Below are positions 34,037 to 47,190 of a stretch of 64,000 nucleotides of DNA, one piece after another. Origin of the DNA: Ceratobasidium sp. AG-K (taxonomy: Eukaryota > Basidiomycota > Agaricomycetes > Cantharellales > Ceratobasidiaceae); NCBI GenBank assembly GCA_037039685.1, contig JAWNGF010000007.1, positions 372,001-436,000 of the forward strand, read 5' to 3'. Within the stretch, counting starts at the first letter, position 1. Every line of letters begins with the position of its first letter. The notes beneath the pieces are model-generated. The model searched no databases. It was not told the DNA's origin and was given only the letters and a program-made list of their open reading frames with translations. Both the position numbers and the translations under genes were made by a program.

Positions 34037-34115
34037 CACTCGCCTGTAAGCCATGGTAAACATTGTGCAGATCCGCAGCTTTGGTAAGCATGTGCAAGTG
34101 TGCAGCAGGTGACAC

Positions 34116-35197
34116 TACAGCAAATGTCAATTCAATAGTTGCACCCCATTTTTGTGATCATCAAAATCTGTGCAGGATGTCACAGGATGTCAACGGACCA
34201 GTTGTATCTGAGCTATGTCTCAATCTCCTAATGGGGCATGTAATCATGCAACATCTTAGCCACCATCAAACTCCACTGATGTTATGGGTTTGAGCAGCTG
34301 AATTAGATAGATATTCACAAGTAGCCTTCTCAGGGCTTCATCATTATTCAAGACACCAAGAAATAGAAACTCAACCTTGAGTCAATGGGACTAAGTTTCC
34401 ATATGAGGCTCACTTCAAGGGCAGCTATGGAGCCTTGTAGCCAGTCCTTTAATTCCCACCATCCTCATGGCCTCAGAGAGGCAAAGTCCAGGCAAAATGG
34501 TTTAGAATGCTTTTGCTCCTTGAACATTATTTTTCAAGCCCTTGGAAGTGGATGTGAATGCTGCGCTTTTGCAGCTTTTGCAATTTGCACACTTGAGAAC
34601 CAGATTCTACCCTTGCCTAATATTGGGCAAGTAAGGAGCAAATGAGTAAGGCAATGGGTGCAATTTATTGTGGAGGCATTGGTAGTATACACAATGTACT
34701 CATTGAGAGATCTCCTTGACATAATTGGATCGCATTTGGAGCCACTTCTTTATCTGTATTTTGGGGTTGAATCCACTTGTGGGGAGCACAGTACCTGCCC
34801 ATTGCTTACGTCTGTTAGGGATTCACCCCTATTCTTTGGGCGCATATAGCCTGGAATCCACCATCTGTGATTGCCCGTTGCACTTTGTGTGCCTGCCTCC
34901 AGTAACTGAATTGCGCCGCTTTCAACACGTGCATCAAGCCAGAGCCTTGCTGCACCTAAAACAGTATGGGTAGGCTTGCATATGCCAGCTACTTGTGGAT
35001 ATCTATCTACTTTAGCTGTTCAAACCCATAACATCAGTGGAGTTTGATGGTGGCTAAGATGTTGCATTTTTACATGCCCTATTAGGAGATTGAGACATAG
35101 CTCAGATACAACTGGTCTGTCAACATTCTGTGACATCCCAGACAGATTTTGATGATCACAAAAATGGGGTGCAACTATCGAATTGATGTTTGCTGTA
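34116..35197. mobile_element. Inverted-repeat DNA element with 210-base arms
   Basis: Arms at about 34116-34326 and 34988-35197 are near-perfect inverted copies (ACAGCAAATGTCAATTC.. against its complement; both contain ATAGTTGCACCCCATTTTTG and ACCAGTTGTATCTGAGC). The 660-base middle has no long ORF or recognisable protein. A non-autonomous DNA transposon is the simplest reading. No clear target duplication seen. Confidence 0.75.
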
Positions 35198-35290
35198 ATA
35201 CAAGCTGTCATAATTGTGCCAACTCAACCAAGTGTGTTCAGGGCTTACCTTGGGGGTTTGCATTGGGTTGGGGTTGGTTTGTTAGCAACC

Positions 35291-35528
35291 CTCTACCAAA
35301 CCTTAAGATTCTTGTTTGGCTCCCAAGGTCTCGGGATGCCCGGGACTATCTCGGGTGGCTCCAGACCCCTTGGGATGACTCGGAACCACTCGGGAGACGA
35401 ATGAGCAAAAGGCTTGTCTGGGGCCATAAGACCTCTTGAGCGCTTGTAACCTCTTATGAGCCAGACAAGATAGTCCTTGTCATTACAAGATCTCACGAGC
35501 CGAACGGGAAATTCAACTTCTGGTAGAG
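35291..35528. repeat. MITE-like palindromic repeat, copy 3
   Basis: Starts CTCTACCAAACCTTAAGATTC and ends with the inverted GAAATTCAACTTCTGGTAGAG. Internal words (TTTGGCTCCCAAGGTCTCGGGATGCC, AGACAAGATAGTCCTTGTC) match the repeat at 38221-38457. Non-coding. Confidence 0.75.
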
Positions 35529-35939
35529 CCAGTTTGCAGTGTAAGCACTCGCTTATTCAAGCTGGATGCCTCACAGCTAGCTCAACGCCAAAAATATTCG
35601 ATTCTCTGTCAACACTTAATAACAAACCTAGGGACAAAACAGAGGACCAGGATAGGTTTGAATTTCGCTGACAAACACCATCAAAAACCACTGGTTGCAC
35701 TGTGTTGCAAACGCTATGTGGCTTGTTAAGCCGGAGCCTAGGTGTGAGGTGTAGGTCGAGGGGTTGCACAAAGCTGTACAATCTCATGTCAGAAAGAATA
35801 AACATCTTTTAAGTCACAACGGAAGCTTGACCAACCATGCAGTACAGTTGTGAATTGAGCGCTTCTTATGCCAGGGAATTTAATCCCCGGAAAGCAACAA
35901 GGATGATATTATAAGTGAGATCTCCCAGTAATAGCAGTC
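35529..35939. other. Intergenic, nothing recognised
   Basis: 3' flank of the minus-strand ubiquitin-like gene. Short frames only. Confidence 0.4.
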
Positions 35940-36601
35940 TCATGCTGCTGCATAGACCATCAGCTCAGAGCCCGGTCCTACACCACACTTAGAGAGACTG
36001 GTGCTAAATGACAGCTCAACTGCCTCGTAAAAAACATGCCCTATGGAAGATTTGACCTGATTATTCTGACTTATTTGTGCTGCTAACTCGGAAACTTGGA
36101 GGTCGGCAGCAACGTCCATTGGGAAGCTTGTTAGTAGCCCATCCAGTGACGTCAATCCAGATCCCCTACGACGCCATTTTATATAAACTATATTCCCAGA
36201 AAATTGAGTTGTCGGTAACCAGCATGATGCTTACGATGCACTGACGTTTCATAGTTTGCTGCTTGGGTGGCTGGATTGGTTGCTCGAGTGTCACCCGGAT
36301 GGAGGCCAGTTGAGGCAGGACCTCCGCCCATATGTCATCTAGGATTCGGAAACTGTCACCAAGTTCCTCGAAGTGCGCATTGATACTAATGTCTTCGTTT
36401 TCTACATTCCGAATAGCACTAAAAGCCCTTTTAATGTATGCTAGTGTCTCCTATTCCATGGCTTCAGTGAAATGATCAGGGAAAATACAACCTACTCACC
36501 TCATAGTTCTTATTTCGGCCAAGAAGGGCCTTCTTATTCTCATATTCAACAGAAAGAAATCGGAGGCTAAGGGACTCAGTTTGACTACGGTTGTTGGACA
36601 T
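35940..36601 (-). CDS. Small two-part protein with ubiquitin-like C-terminus (copy 2)
   Basis: Exons 36601-36500, 36450-36246 and 36187-35940, with introns GTGAGT..GGAATAG and GTCAGT..ATATAG, give 184 residues, the same length as copy 1. Exon 1 is again 34 codons (MSNNRSQTESLSLRF..NKNYE). Exon 2 holds ETLAYIKRAFSAIRN and DDIWAEVLPQLASIRV. Exon 3 has the weaker ubiquitin-like fold ending GVGPGSELMVYAAA. It lacks a terminal diglycine. The Lys-rich loop typical of ubiquitin is poorly kept, so the fold call rests on the pattern and on the paralogs. Unknown function. Confidence 0.72.
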
Positions 36602-36769
36602 AGGGTTAGGTGGGTGCGATCGTGGTCAGGACTGGGTGTGAATTGCTTGAGCACGTGATGGTATCTAATAAGCTTATGACAGCCAGATTACAGTCTTATC
36701 CCTCAACTTGTACGCTGACAAATGGCGCTTTTGCTAGACATGAGCAAACAGGTGCCCGAATCGCTCGCA

Positions 36770-37014
36770 TTCGTCAGCAAACCCGAAGAACCTCGTGTGG
36801 TCTCGGGATCAATGGGAGGTGCTCGTCGAGCTCGTGGAGGCTCCTAAGCGCTCCCGAGGGCTCACGAGCAATCAAGAGCGAAATGCGCGCTAATCTCGCG
36901 AGGGCCCACGAGACATCACGAGCGCTTGGGAGCCTGATGAGCACCTCCCCTGAATCCCGAGACCCCACGAGACGAACGAGATTTTGGGCTTTTTGTAGAG
37001 TCGTCGAAACTCTA
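36770..37014. repeat. MITE-like palindromic repeat, copy 2
   Basis: Direct repeat of the 4628-4860 element, same order of words (GTCTCGGGATCAATGGGAGG, CTCGTCGAGCTCGTGG, CTCGCGAGGGCCCACGAGAC, GAATCCCGAGACCCCACGAG). Ends are TTCGTCAGCAAACCCG and CTTTTTGTAGAG. Non-coding. Confidence 0.72.
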
Positions 37015-38220
37015 GGGCAACGCAGGGTTCGGTGAATCTATGCAATATACTCCGAAATAGTCTCAAGAAATGGATCACATCTTTTTTGGAGTTACATATG
37101 GCCCCAGAGACGCTGGAGGCACGTTGAGTGGCAGATTTGTCAGCTGCGCTTCTTGTGCTCCTGCAAGCTGAGAGATACGACTGTCGGCGCATGGCCCCTC
37201 CTCATCAAAACCCGCATTGCTAATTGGCTAATTGAGGCTTGTGAGGGCTTGTTTGCGTAGCTGAGCCCTTACTAGCACGTGCGGTTTTTGCTGAGTCGCC
37301 ACATTTCCAGAACCCAGAATTGTGGAAAGGGACTACGCGCTTGGGGAGGCGTTGCGGTCCTTCAAAGCACTTTTGCAACCGGGAAAGGGAACCGGCTATT
37401 TGATCGACTACTTACAAAGAACGAGGAGCCAAATTGGGGAATTGGCGAGTTGAACGGCAGGGGAAGGAGGGCATAATAGGTGGCGGGGAAGAGTTTTTTT
37501 TTATCAACGGGGGGCACTGCCACAAGGCTACACTACTGGTTATGCCGCCGAGGGAGACGAAGGAGTGTTTTGGACTATCTTCCGGAGGTCCTGTATAAAC
37601 GCTCGGGAGTGGGCGGACGGTGGAGAGGTGATGGGCCAGCACGCCGTGCCGGGTACATGGGAGGGAGCCAACTATTTACTATAGATTGTAATGTCTTACA
37701 TGACGAGTTCGTCGAAAGTAAATATGAATAAAAATAAATAAAAAGGAGCGGAGGCTTCGGAGCGTGACCGGAGGTCTGATCTGGCCGGAAATGATTCAAA
37801 TTAGCCATTCAAAGCAATCAGGACTCCAGAAGTACCTAGATTCAGCCATACGTCACTAAATTATCCTGTCACTATGCACTGAAAACGGCCATATGAATCA
37901 GTGATGAGATCACTTCGATTCAGTGCGATGACTTCACACAGTGAATAGGCACACCCCACCCTGGGCGGATTGGCAAGCCTTACTCCCCGAAGCAAGCCAC
38001 CACTCAAGACGATCTGATAGTTTGAGCTACTTCAAAGTAGATTGATGTTCTAGTATTTATATCATTAGGCAGTGAGACTTAGGATATGATTCGACTACAT
38101 TCAACCATTCGTCGTGAGGCGAGCATGTCCGCAGACGATTGGACGAGGTGAGCACCACAACTGGCTGAGGATCCCCAAATTCTGTAGGGGACTATGCACG
38201 TGACAGATGCTTGCCTCTAT
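37015..38220. other. Intergenic, nothing recognised
   Basis: No frame with family resemblance. An A-rich tract (AATAAAAATAAATAAAAAGG) lies at about 37725-37745. Confidence 0.4.
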
Positions 38221-38457
38221 CTCTACCAAAAATCGAAATTCCCGTTTGGCTCCCGAGGTCTCGTGATGCCGGGGACTATCTCGGCAGGCTCTAGACCACT
38301 CGTGATCGCTCAGGAGTGCTCAGGAGACAAACGAGCAATAAGATCGTCCGGGCTCGTAAGATCTCACAAGCCCCACGACCTGTTACGAGCTCGACGAGAT
38401 TGTCCTTGTCATCACGAGGCCTCACGAGCCGAACGAGAATTTCGATTTTTGGTAGAG
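38221..38457. repeat. MITE-like palindromic repeat, copy 4, with clear terminal repeats
   Basis: Best-preserved copy. About 48-base terminal inverted repeats begin CTCTACCAAAAATCGAAATT and differ at only a few positions. It is flanked on each side by TAT (38218-38220 and 38458-38460), a possible 3-base target duplication. Interior rich in CTCGTGA-type words. Non-coding. Confidence 0.82.
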
Positions 38458-38797
38458 TATCAGCCGTTGCAAACATGTGTAGATATCGAGCGCGATGAAG
38501 GGTGATTCTTCTTGAAGCGCAAAAATGGCTGGCATACATTATCCGATCTACAAGCAATGTCGAACGGCGTGTTTTGCTAAAGACCGACGGATTGCTAAAG
38601 AAAGATGCAGCAAAATAAACCAAAGCTGCAACTTGAGATTTGTGGGGCCACCAATTCTTGAACTGGCGTGTAGGCCTATTTAACTACACGGAATTACTGG
38701 ACAAACTACAGTAAGGTGGAAACTACCTCCATTGTCAATTTTTATGGGACATATAGTACAAGCAGGCAGAGGTAAGGAAAGAATTCAAGACTCAATC

Positions 38798-39492
38798 CTA
38801 TTCAAACAGTTCAGCCAAAGATTTGAGAAATAGTTCTACCGTTGAGTTTTGTTGGATCCCACAATCGGCAAGGGTTCGATCGTCGGCAAGAGTATGTCCA
38901 GAATAGCTTAGACGTTGTCGGTTCGCCGCCAGTTTCTCCTTTTCCTCAATCTTCGATTTCAGGTCGCTCACGGTTGAAGCAAGTAAGACCTCCATGGTTA
39001 CTGTCCGCCCGCTCGTTGCATTCATCTTGACGAAAACTGCATATGTATTGAGTACCCAATCACTCAAGATGACGCAATATAAATTGACTGACCTTGCACG
39101 GGCTTCGGTTTCGGCGGGCGAGTATAAGGCTGAGAGGGGCTGTCTACAATCGCCTCGACAAGGGTCAACTCGGGAACCAGTTCCGACCACAAGTCATCCG
39201 TGATTCGCAGGGTGTCGTCGAGGACCTCGAAGCGCGTGCAGAGACGGATATCCTCATTTGGGATGTGTCGAAGTGCGCCAAATACTTTTTTGATCGACTC
39301 GACAGTCTCCTATATAAATATTCTAAGATCTCGATCACCAGTCTTAGCAGTAGACAAGGCTGGACAAACTTGATAGTTCGTATTACGCCGTATCGCGGCC
39401 TTTTGGCCATTAAACTCAGCGACGAAGAAAGGAAGGGTCCTTCGTGTGTCCGGCGTTGTCATTTCGTTGTGTGTTCCTCGGTTGTTGAGCAT
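38798..39492 (-). CDS. Small two-part protein with ubiquitin-like C-terminus (copy 3)
   Basis: Exons 39492-39370, 39309-39093 and 39036-38798 give 192 residues. Exon 1 encodes MLNNRGTHNEMTTPD..FNGQKAAIRRNTNYQ, matching MSNNR..RNTNYQ of copies 1 and 2. Exon 2 holds ETVESIKKVFGALRHIPNED and DDLWSELVPELTLVEAI. Exon 3 is a clear ubiquitin-like domain: GRTVTMEVLLASTVSDLKSK, then RQRLSYSGHTLADDRTLADC, then STVELFLKSL. The fold ends with FE, not GG. This is the copy that best shows the ubiquitin relation. Unknown partner. Confidence 0.82.
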
Positions 39493-40369
39493 TAGGCGAG
39501 TGGTGGTGGGGGACGGCGGACGGGTCTGGCACCTTGCGACCAATTTGATCATCCACACGTGGGAGTGGCACAGCATCGTCCTAGTCGATATACATGCGTT
39601 GTGATCGTCGCGTCGCAGCTAACTAGTACCTCTGAGATCTTTACAAGCGTGCAAAGGTGGTCAGACAGGCTTGGGATTCCGGACGCGCCTCACGAGTTTA
39701 ACCATATATCTCCAAGAAGTCAACTCCACACCTACTCAGACTTCGCTTCCATTCATGTCCAGATGTGGCGCGATGAGAAGGCTGCCCTAGGAGACCATAG
39801 GATGGGGAAATGCGTGGAATAATGATTCTCGGAGACGCCCTACCCTTGACTTTATGTTGGGTGTCGAAATTGTCATATGGCCTCGACTGAAGATATGGAT
39901 CAGGCCAAACTGAAGATTTCTCCCGACTCTGATTTACTGGAACTGGAGTTTATGCGGTATATATTGGGGTTCGTTTGAGGTCCTGGCAATAGCGCAATAT
40001 ACTAAACTAAAGCTAAAGGACTTGCTCCTGTATACAACACGTCTGCTCCACCTAACTTTTTCAACTTCGCGTTGTTTACATAAACTTGGATTTGGTGCGT
40101 GCCTCGCTCAGGGCGTCGCCTCAAGGCACCTACCATTCGCCCACTCACCCGCGACAAGTCGAACACGCGAGACGATAATATCAGAGGTCGATGGATTAGA
40201 GAAACTTCGCCTCGCCACACCAAGCTATCAGGCGGCCATCACATGCGCCGCTTGGTTTGATTGCGTCTCCGAAATTACACACTGTGATATGCAGGTGGCA
40301 GATTTGGTTGTTCTACATAATACATCCATTCAACCATGCTAGGATAAGAATAATTCAAACATTAATTAT
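39493..40369. other. Intergenic, nothing recognised
   Basis: Between two minus-strand ubiquitin-like genes. No recognisable coding region or repeat. Confidence 0.4.
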
Positions 40370-41904
40370 TCATACAACTTCCACGCCACCCCATTCCAAA
40401 ACCCGGAATAGACTGGCATCTGCTGCCCTCGCTACATCCACCCCGACTACCTGACGCCAATTCCGAACATCTACGTTTGCTTGGTCAACGGCGTTCTTCC
40501 ACAGCTCGGCCTCGTTTTGATCGATGCCCCGGAACAACATGAAAACTCGAGTGATCACCTCAGGTGCTGGTGTGATATCCAGCGGCGCTGCGGCTTCGTA
40601 CTCTGCTTGAGGCAGGAACCGAAGTGCGATTAGACTGTGCTTCTGTAGATCCGGAAGCCAGTATCTGAAGTGTCGTGTGGATCAGAATTAGTAAAATAAG
40701 ACATGAAATTAGAACTGACGTGATGAACGACGTGCGGGCTTCAGTATGCAGGCCGAGCGCCAATAGGACGTGGTCGATGTATCCCACGACCTTGTCAAAC
40801 GGAAGCAACACCGAATTTTTTGGGTCAACTACGGGGCGAGCGGGGTCAAAGAGGAGTGCGGGTTCTGGGTTAGAACCCGCTGGAGTGGCAGGGCGTGAGG
40901 ACGCTGGAGATGGAAGTGATTTGGGAGCCGCATGCGAACTTGAGACACAACGAGAATTAATTAGTGTCTGTTAGACTAACTTCAATAGGAAGTGGACTCA
41001 CTGAGCTTCCCAGAATAAATATGTCACCTCGCGTCGCGTAGAACGGTCAAATAGTAATCCGTCTGGTTTCGCGTCGACTTGCCACGAAACAGTCTGACCA
41101 AGAGTGCTCGACGTGATATTACTGATGGCAACAGGTGGATACAAAGCTGAAAACTCCCAAGCGCGGACTAGCGAGAGTTGAACTTGAATATTGGCGAGCG
41201 GAGTGGGAGGATAGAGGTATATAACCGGCTTTCCGAAGCGAAGGGCGCATGCGAGATTGAGCGTAGCGTCGTGGTATATTCCGCAGGTGGCAAGCGACCA
41301 GTGGTCATACAGCAACTCTTGGCCGTTGAATCCGAGTCGTTGGTCGCCCACCAGTACTCCTTCCTTTTCGTGTATCATTTCCTTGAGTTCCCCGATGGTA
41401 GTTTGAGGAGTAACGTCGAAGGTTGTTAGTTTTCCCATCTGTGTCTTGGTGTGTACTACGATTCGGGGAAGGTAAGTTGGGTGGTATCCCGGATTCGATT
41501 AGACTCACTTTGCATTCCAGCGGGCGTCCTCTCTGGCCGAGACGCCTGGTCGAGTACTATCTTAACTAACATCAGTCGAGGCAACATATCCGACCACAAT
41601 TCCTCGGTAATCTGTAGGATATCATTGATCTCTAACAACGGCGCGCAGAGGGCAATGCTGTCATTTGGCATTTGGCGAAGAGGGCTGAATGCCTTTTTGA
41701 TTGAGTTGACGGTTTCCTGTAGTTTCATATCTAGTTTTAGTGACCGTAAATAGACCGAGAACGAGATCAACCAACCTGATAGTTTGGGTTACGCCGAATG
41801 GAAGCTCTCCGACCGTCGTACTCTATGGCAAGGAATGGAAGATTTTGTTTGACATATTCTTTTATCGCGACAGAATTAGGGTCTTGAAAGTTGAACATGG
41901 CCAT
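40370..41904 (-). CDS. Long ubiquitin-like family member with KPVIYLYP C-terminal domain (copy 4)
   Basis: Exons 41904-41776, 41716-41509, 41455-41002, 40938-40720 and 40664-40370 give 434 residues with consistent phases. The N-terminal part (LPFLAIEYDGRRASIRRNPNYQ, ETVNSIKKAFSPLRQMPND, EELWSDMLPRLMLVKI) matches copies 1-3. A ubiquitin-like domain follows (TTIGELKEMIHEKEG, DQRLGFNGQELLYD, ATLNLA). Then comes a second domain starting GKPVIYLYPP and running through WEFSALYPPV, VSWQVDAKPDGLL, WEAQ, a Pro/Ser linker, and a tail FMLFRGIDQNEAELW with FRVLEWGG. I know the KPVIYLYP block from uncharacterised fungal and bacterial proteins but cannot assign an activity. The other copies stop after the ubiquitin-like domain. 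Confidence 0.8.
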
Positions 41905-43590
41905 GGTGTAGTGACAACCAAAGTGGTGGCGAGAATCAAGGGTCTCGGTTCATGTACGCGGGGGCGCGTTGGCAACCAACATTTACCTAATATAGGATGT
42001 GTCATGTCGCGGAGCCTCGACGGGTCCCTAACGCAAGTGGGCACTGAAGTCTGCGATTAGCAAGGAGAAAATGAAGAGTCGCACGTTCTGAACTTAATTT
42101 TCCTGTCACCCAAGTGGGCACGTCATCTACTTGTTCAGCTGTTCCCTTGCGTTGCCAACGGCCCCAGTCGATCCAACGGTTTTCGGCATATGATTGTCAG
42201 CCGAGTAGCGTTTTTAGTTGCTGAACGCTTAGCAAATGGCTCGATTGGCCGGATTCCGCCGAAGTGCTACTTTCTCGGGCTCGAACTCAGGCTCTACCGC
42301 AAGAAATAAACGCATGAGAGCCATGAAAGTATCTTCATCAACCGGACGGGAGCCATAGTTATTATTGCTAGATCCCAAAGACATCTAAGAATGTCTTGTA
42401 GGATGGAGAAAAGCCTCAACTCAACATGGCGCGGGCGAGCCACCTGAGCACGGGTTGGCAAATCAAGTTGAGATGAGCACTGAGTCATTACCAATTGGGT
42501 GTGCCGACTAGAAACACTTCGGATGGACCTGATACCATAGCCATGGGATCATTTGGGCAGGAGTCGTTCGTGTCCACTCTATCGCCAGATAGGACCTTGG
42601 TCCTGCTAGGAAACCTCAGAATTTAATTCACATCTGATATGGAGTGAGCCACGAATTTGCCAGCCTCAATGACTCAGCTATTTGAATGCCAACCTAAGGC
42701 CCGAACATTGCCATGTCAATATGTCAAAAACCATCGTCTGCAAACCCCTGGACAGGGAGCTTCCTTCGCGCCACCAGATTTTCTCACGATTCCCATAATC
42801 ATCTGGTGAGGGACATCGTGAATGGCTGTGGGTGTCCCATCCATTCATTCTGTACCGACTGTATGCTCCATACTTGTGAGCTGGCAACCTGAGATCGGTA
42901 AGCCCGCTAGGCTAGGTAGAATATATGCGTTGGGTTTCAATTACATTAGATTGGAGTAGGAGGGACGTTACTCGAATATCCACATATGGACAGGTGTCGC
43001 ACGGGATATCACACCTATCTAGGCGTCCAGAGTCACCCGTAGCGGTCGATCGAATTCCTTTTGCTTAACGTCTTGCTCAATTTGCACACGTGCATGGCAA
43101 TCTGGTTAATGAATTTGAGGTGCCTGTGGTGAGGATCATTCTCACCGGGCACCGTCACGCAGCCGAGGATATAGTGGATATGGACCAGTGCAGAATGTTG
43201 CAAACCCGGTCGTTGTACCAGGTAGGCTACCGTCGTGTTTGTGGCAATGTGAGTGTATGCGGCTTCAATAATCTGGAGCTTATGTGGAATGTGCCGCTAT
43301 TTGGCCTGGGTCAATATAGTACATAGAGTTAGGACTTGTGTAGTGAGGGCTCTCAACTATACTAGCTGTGGACCGACAATTAACGATAGTGGTGGATGCA
43401 CAACTCCACCCAACGCCTGTATTGAATCTAATTTGCCCCAAAAGTGGAGAGCGAAAAGGTTTGACTAAGACCAAGTACGTTCTCTGAATAAATTTAAGGG
43501 TTGGATTGATGCCTGTGGATACGTTGTTTGTTTGACAGTGCATTGCTGTCAGCGTTTTTACAGTACACTTGGACTTTCTAACCTAAGCAC
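41905..43590. other. Intergenic, nothing recognised
   Basis: Large gap with short frames only. No repeat partner within the window noticed. Confidence 0.4.
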
Positions 43591-44112
43591 TCACTTGACT
43601 TTCATCCCGCCCCATTCTAACACGCGGAACAAACCCGTGTTTAACATCTTCTCCTGATTCACTCCAATAACATCCTTCCAGACACCCGGGTCCTTGCGCA
43701 TCGTGGTCATCCCGTTCTCCCACCGTTCGATTTCGCATTGGTCGACACCGCGGAACAACATAAACACACGTGTTGTGACTTCGGGTGCTGGCGTAACAGT
43801 CAACGGTGCTGCGGCTTCATACTGTTCCTGAGGTACAAATCGAAGCGCAAGGAACGAATAGATTTGTAGTTCTGGGAGCCAGTATCTGTACAGGCTTTAT
43901 CAATCGATTCCTTGGTGTGGTATCTGGGTAACATATGCACTCAAGTGCTTTCCCCGAGCGGTTTGACCTTGCGCTCATGTAGCTCGTTAAATATGTATTT
44001 AAAAAAAAGCACTCATGTGAGAAAGGATGTGCGGGTTTCGATATACCATCCTACTGCGAGTAGGACGTAATCAACATGATTCACAACGTTACCGAAGGAT
44101 AGGATAATCGAG
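43591..44112 (-). pseudogene. Relic of the long ubiquitin-like family member (last two exons)
   Basis: Two stretches match only the C-terminal exons of copy 4. About 44112-44015 reads FGNVVNHVDYVLLAVGWYIETRTSFLT (copy 4: FDKVVGYIDHVLLALG). About 43885-43591 reads YWLPELQIYSFLALRF, then TRVFMLFRGVDQCEIERWENG and FRVLEWGGMKVK. No N-terminal, ubiquitin-like or KPVIYLYP part is present upstream, where the sirtuin gene begins on the other strand. Truncated copy, likely not functional. Confidence 0.75.
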
Positions 44113-44280
44113 CTTATAGAACATGTATCGTCTTAAAGATATCCCACTGGGAATTTGAGGCTGAGACAGAAAGGTTGGGGCCCCAAACAAGAACCATCAA
44201 TAGGGTCGTATCATCCAGGGTGCAGGCTAAGCGCGTGCAGATCCACACAACGTCAACCACATCATCTCATCAAACCGAAC

Positions 44281-46661
<2,381 letters not shown>

Positions 46662-47190
46662 CTTGGGTTGAATCTCGTTGTGAATGATTGTATGCGCTGT
46701 GTCTGTTCTATCGGAGCCGAAATATGGACATGTAATGATTGAAAAAAAATGAGGTTTTGTTTATCCCAACCCCCATCTCCCTCGTTCCACCAAATCTTTA
46801 CTCTCTGTTTCCATGTTATGCGTTTGCTGGGGAGCACTGCAGAGGCAGGGAGGTCTCAGGCTCCGGCTGCGGGCGTGCCCGAGTGGCGTCAGCACAGCTT
46901 GGCCTTGTGTGTCGAGTGCACGTATCGTGGCTGCAGGAGAGAGAAGAACGAATAAACGCTGGGTATATAAACCTGGTGGTGTGCCTGGGCGCTCCTACGC
47001 TTGACTTTCTCCTCGCTCATCCGGGTTGCCGCACTCTTTGCTCGTTGCGCTGATTTGGCAGACCCTATTTCCAATACCAGAGGTCGGCGCTTGACAGCTT
47101 TCTCCTCTTGACGCGTGAGTCCGACCAGCCGTAACATGGCCGCGAGAGCCAGCAACGTTGTGTTTATCCTTTGCCATGTAGAACAGCGAC
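46662..47190. other. Intergenic between sirtuin and F-box-like gene
   Basis: 3' region of the sirtuin gene and promoter of the next gene in the same direction. TATATAA at about 46964. No other feature. Confidence 0.45.

Noticed and set aside
34063..35211. Two similar small proteins on opposite strands ending HHQTPLMLWV
   Set aside because: They are the same arm of an inverted repeat read from both ends, not paralogous genes.
37279..37731. Overlapping forward frames in the 37-kb gap
   Set aside because: No family resemblance, no intron pattern, and composition like the surrounding non-coding DNA.
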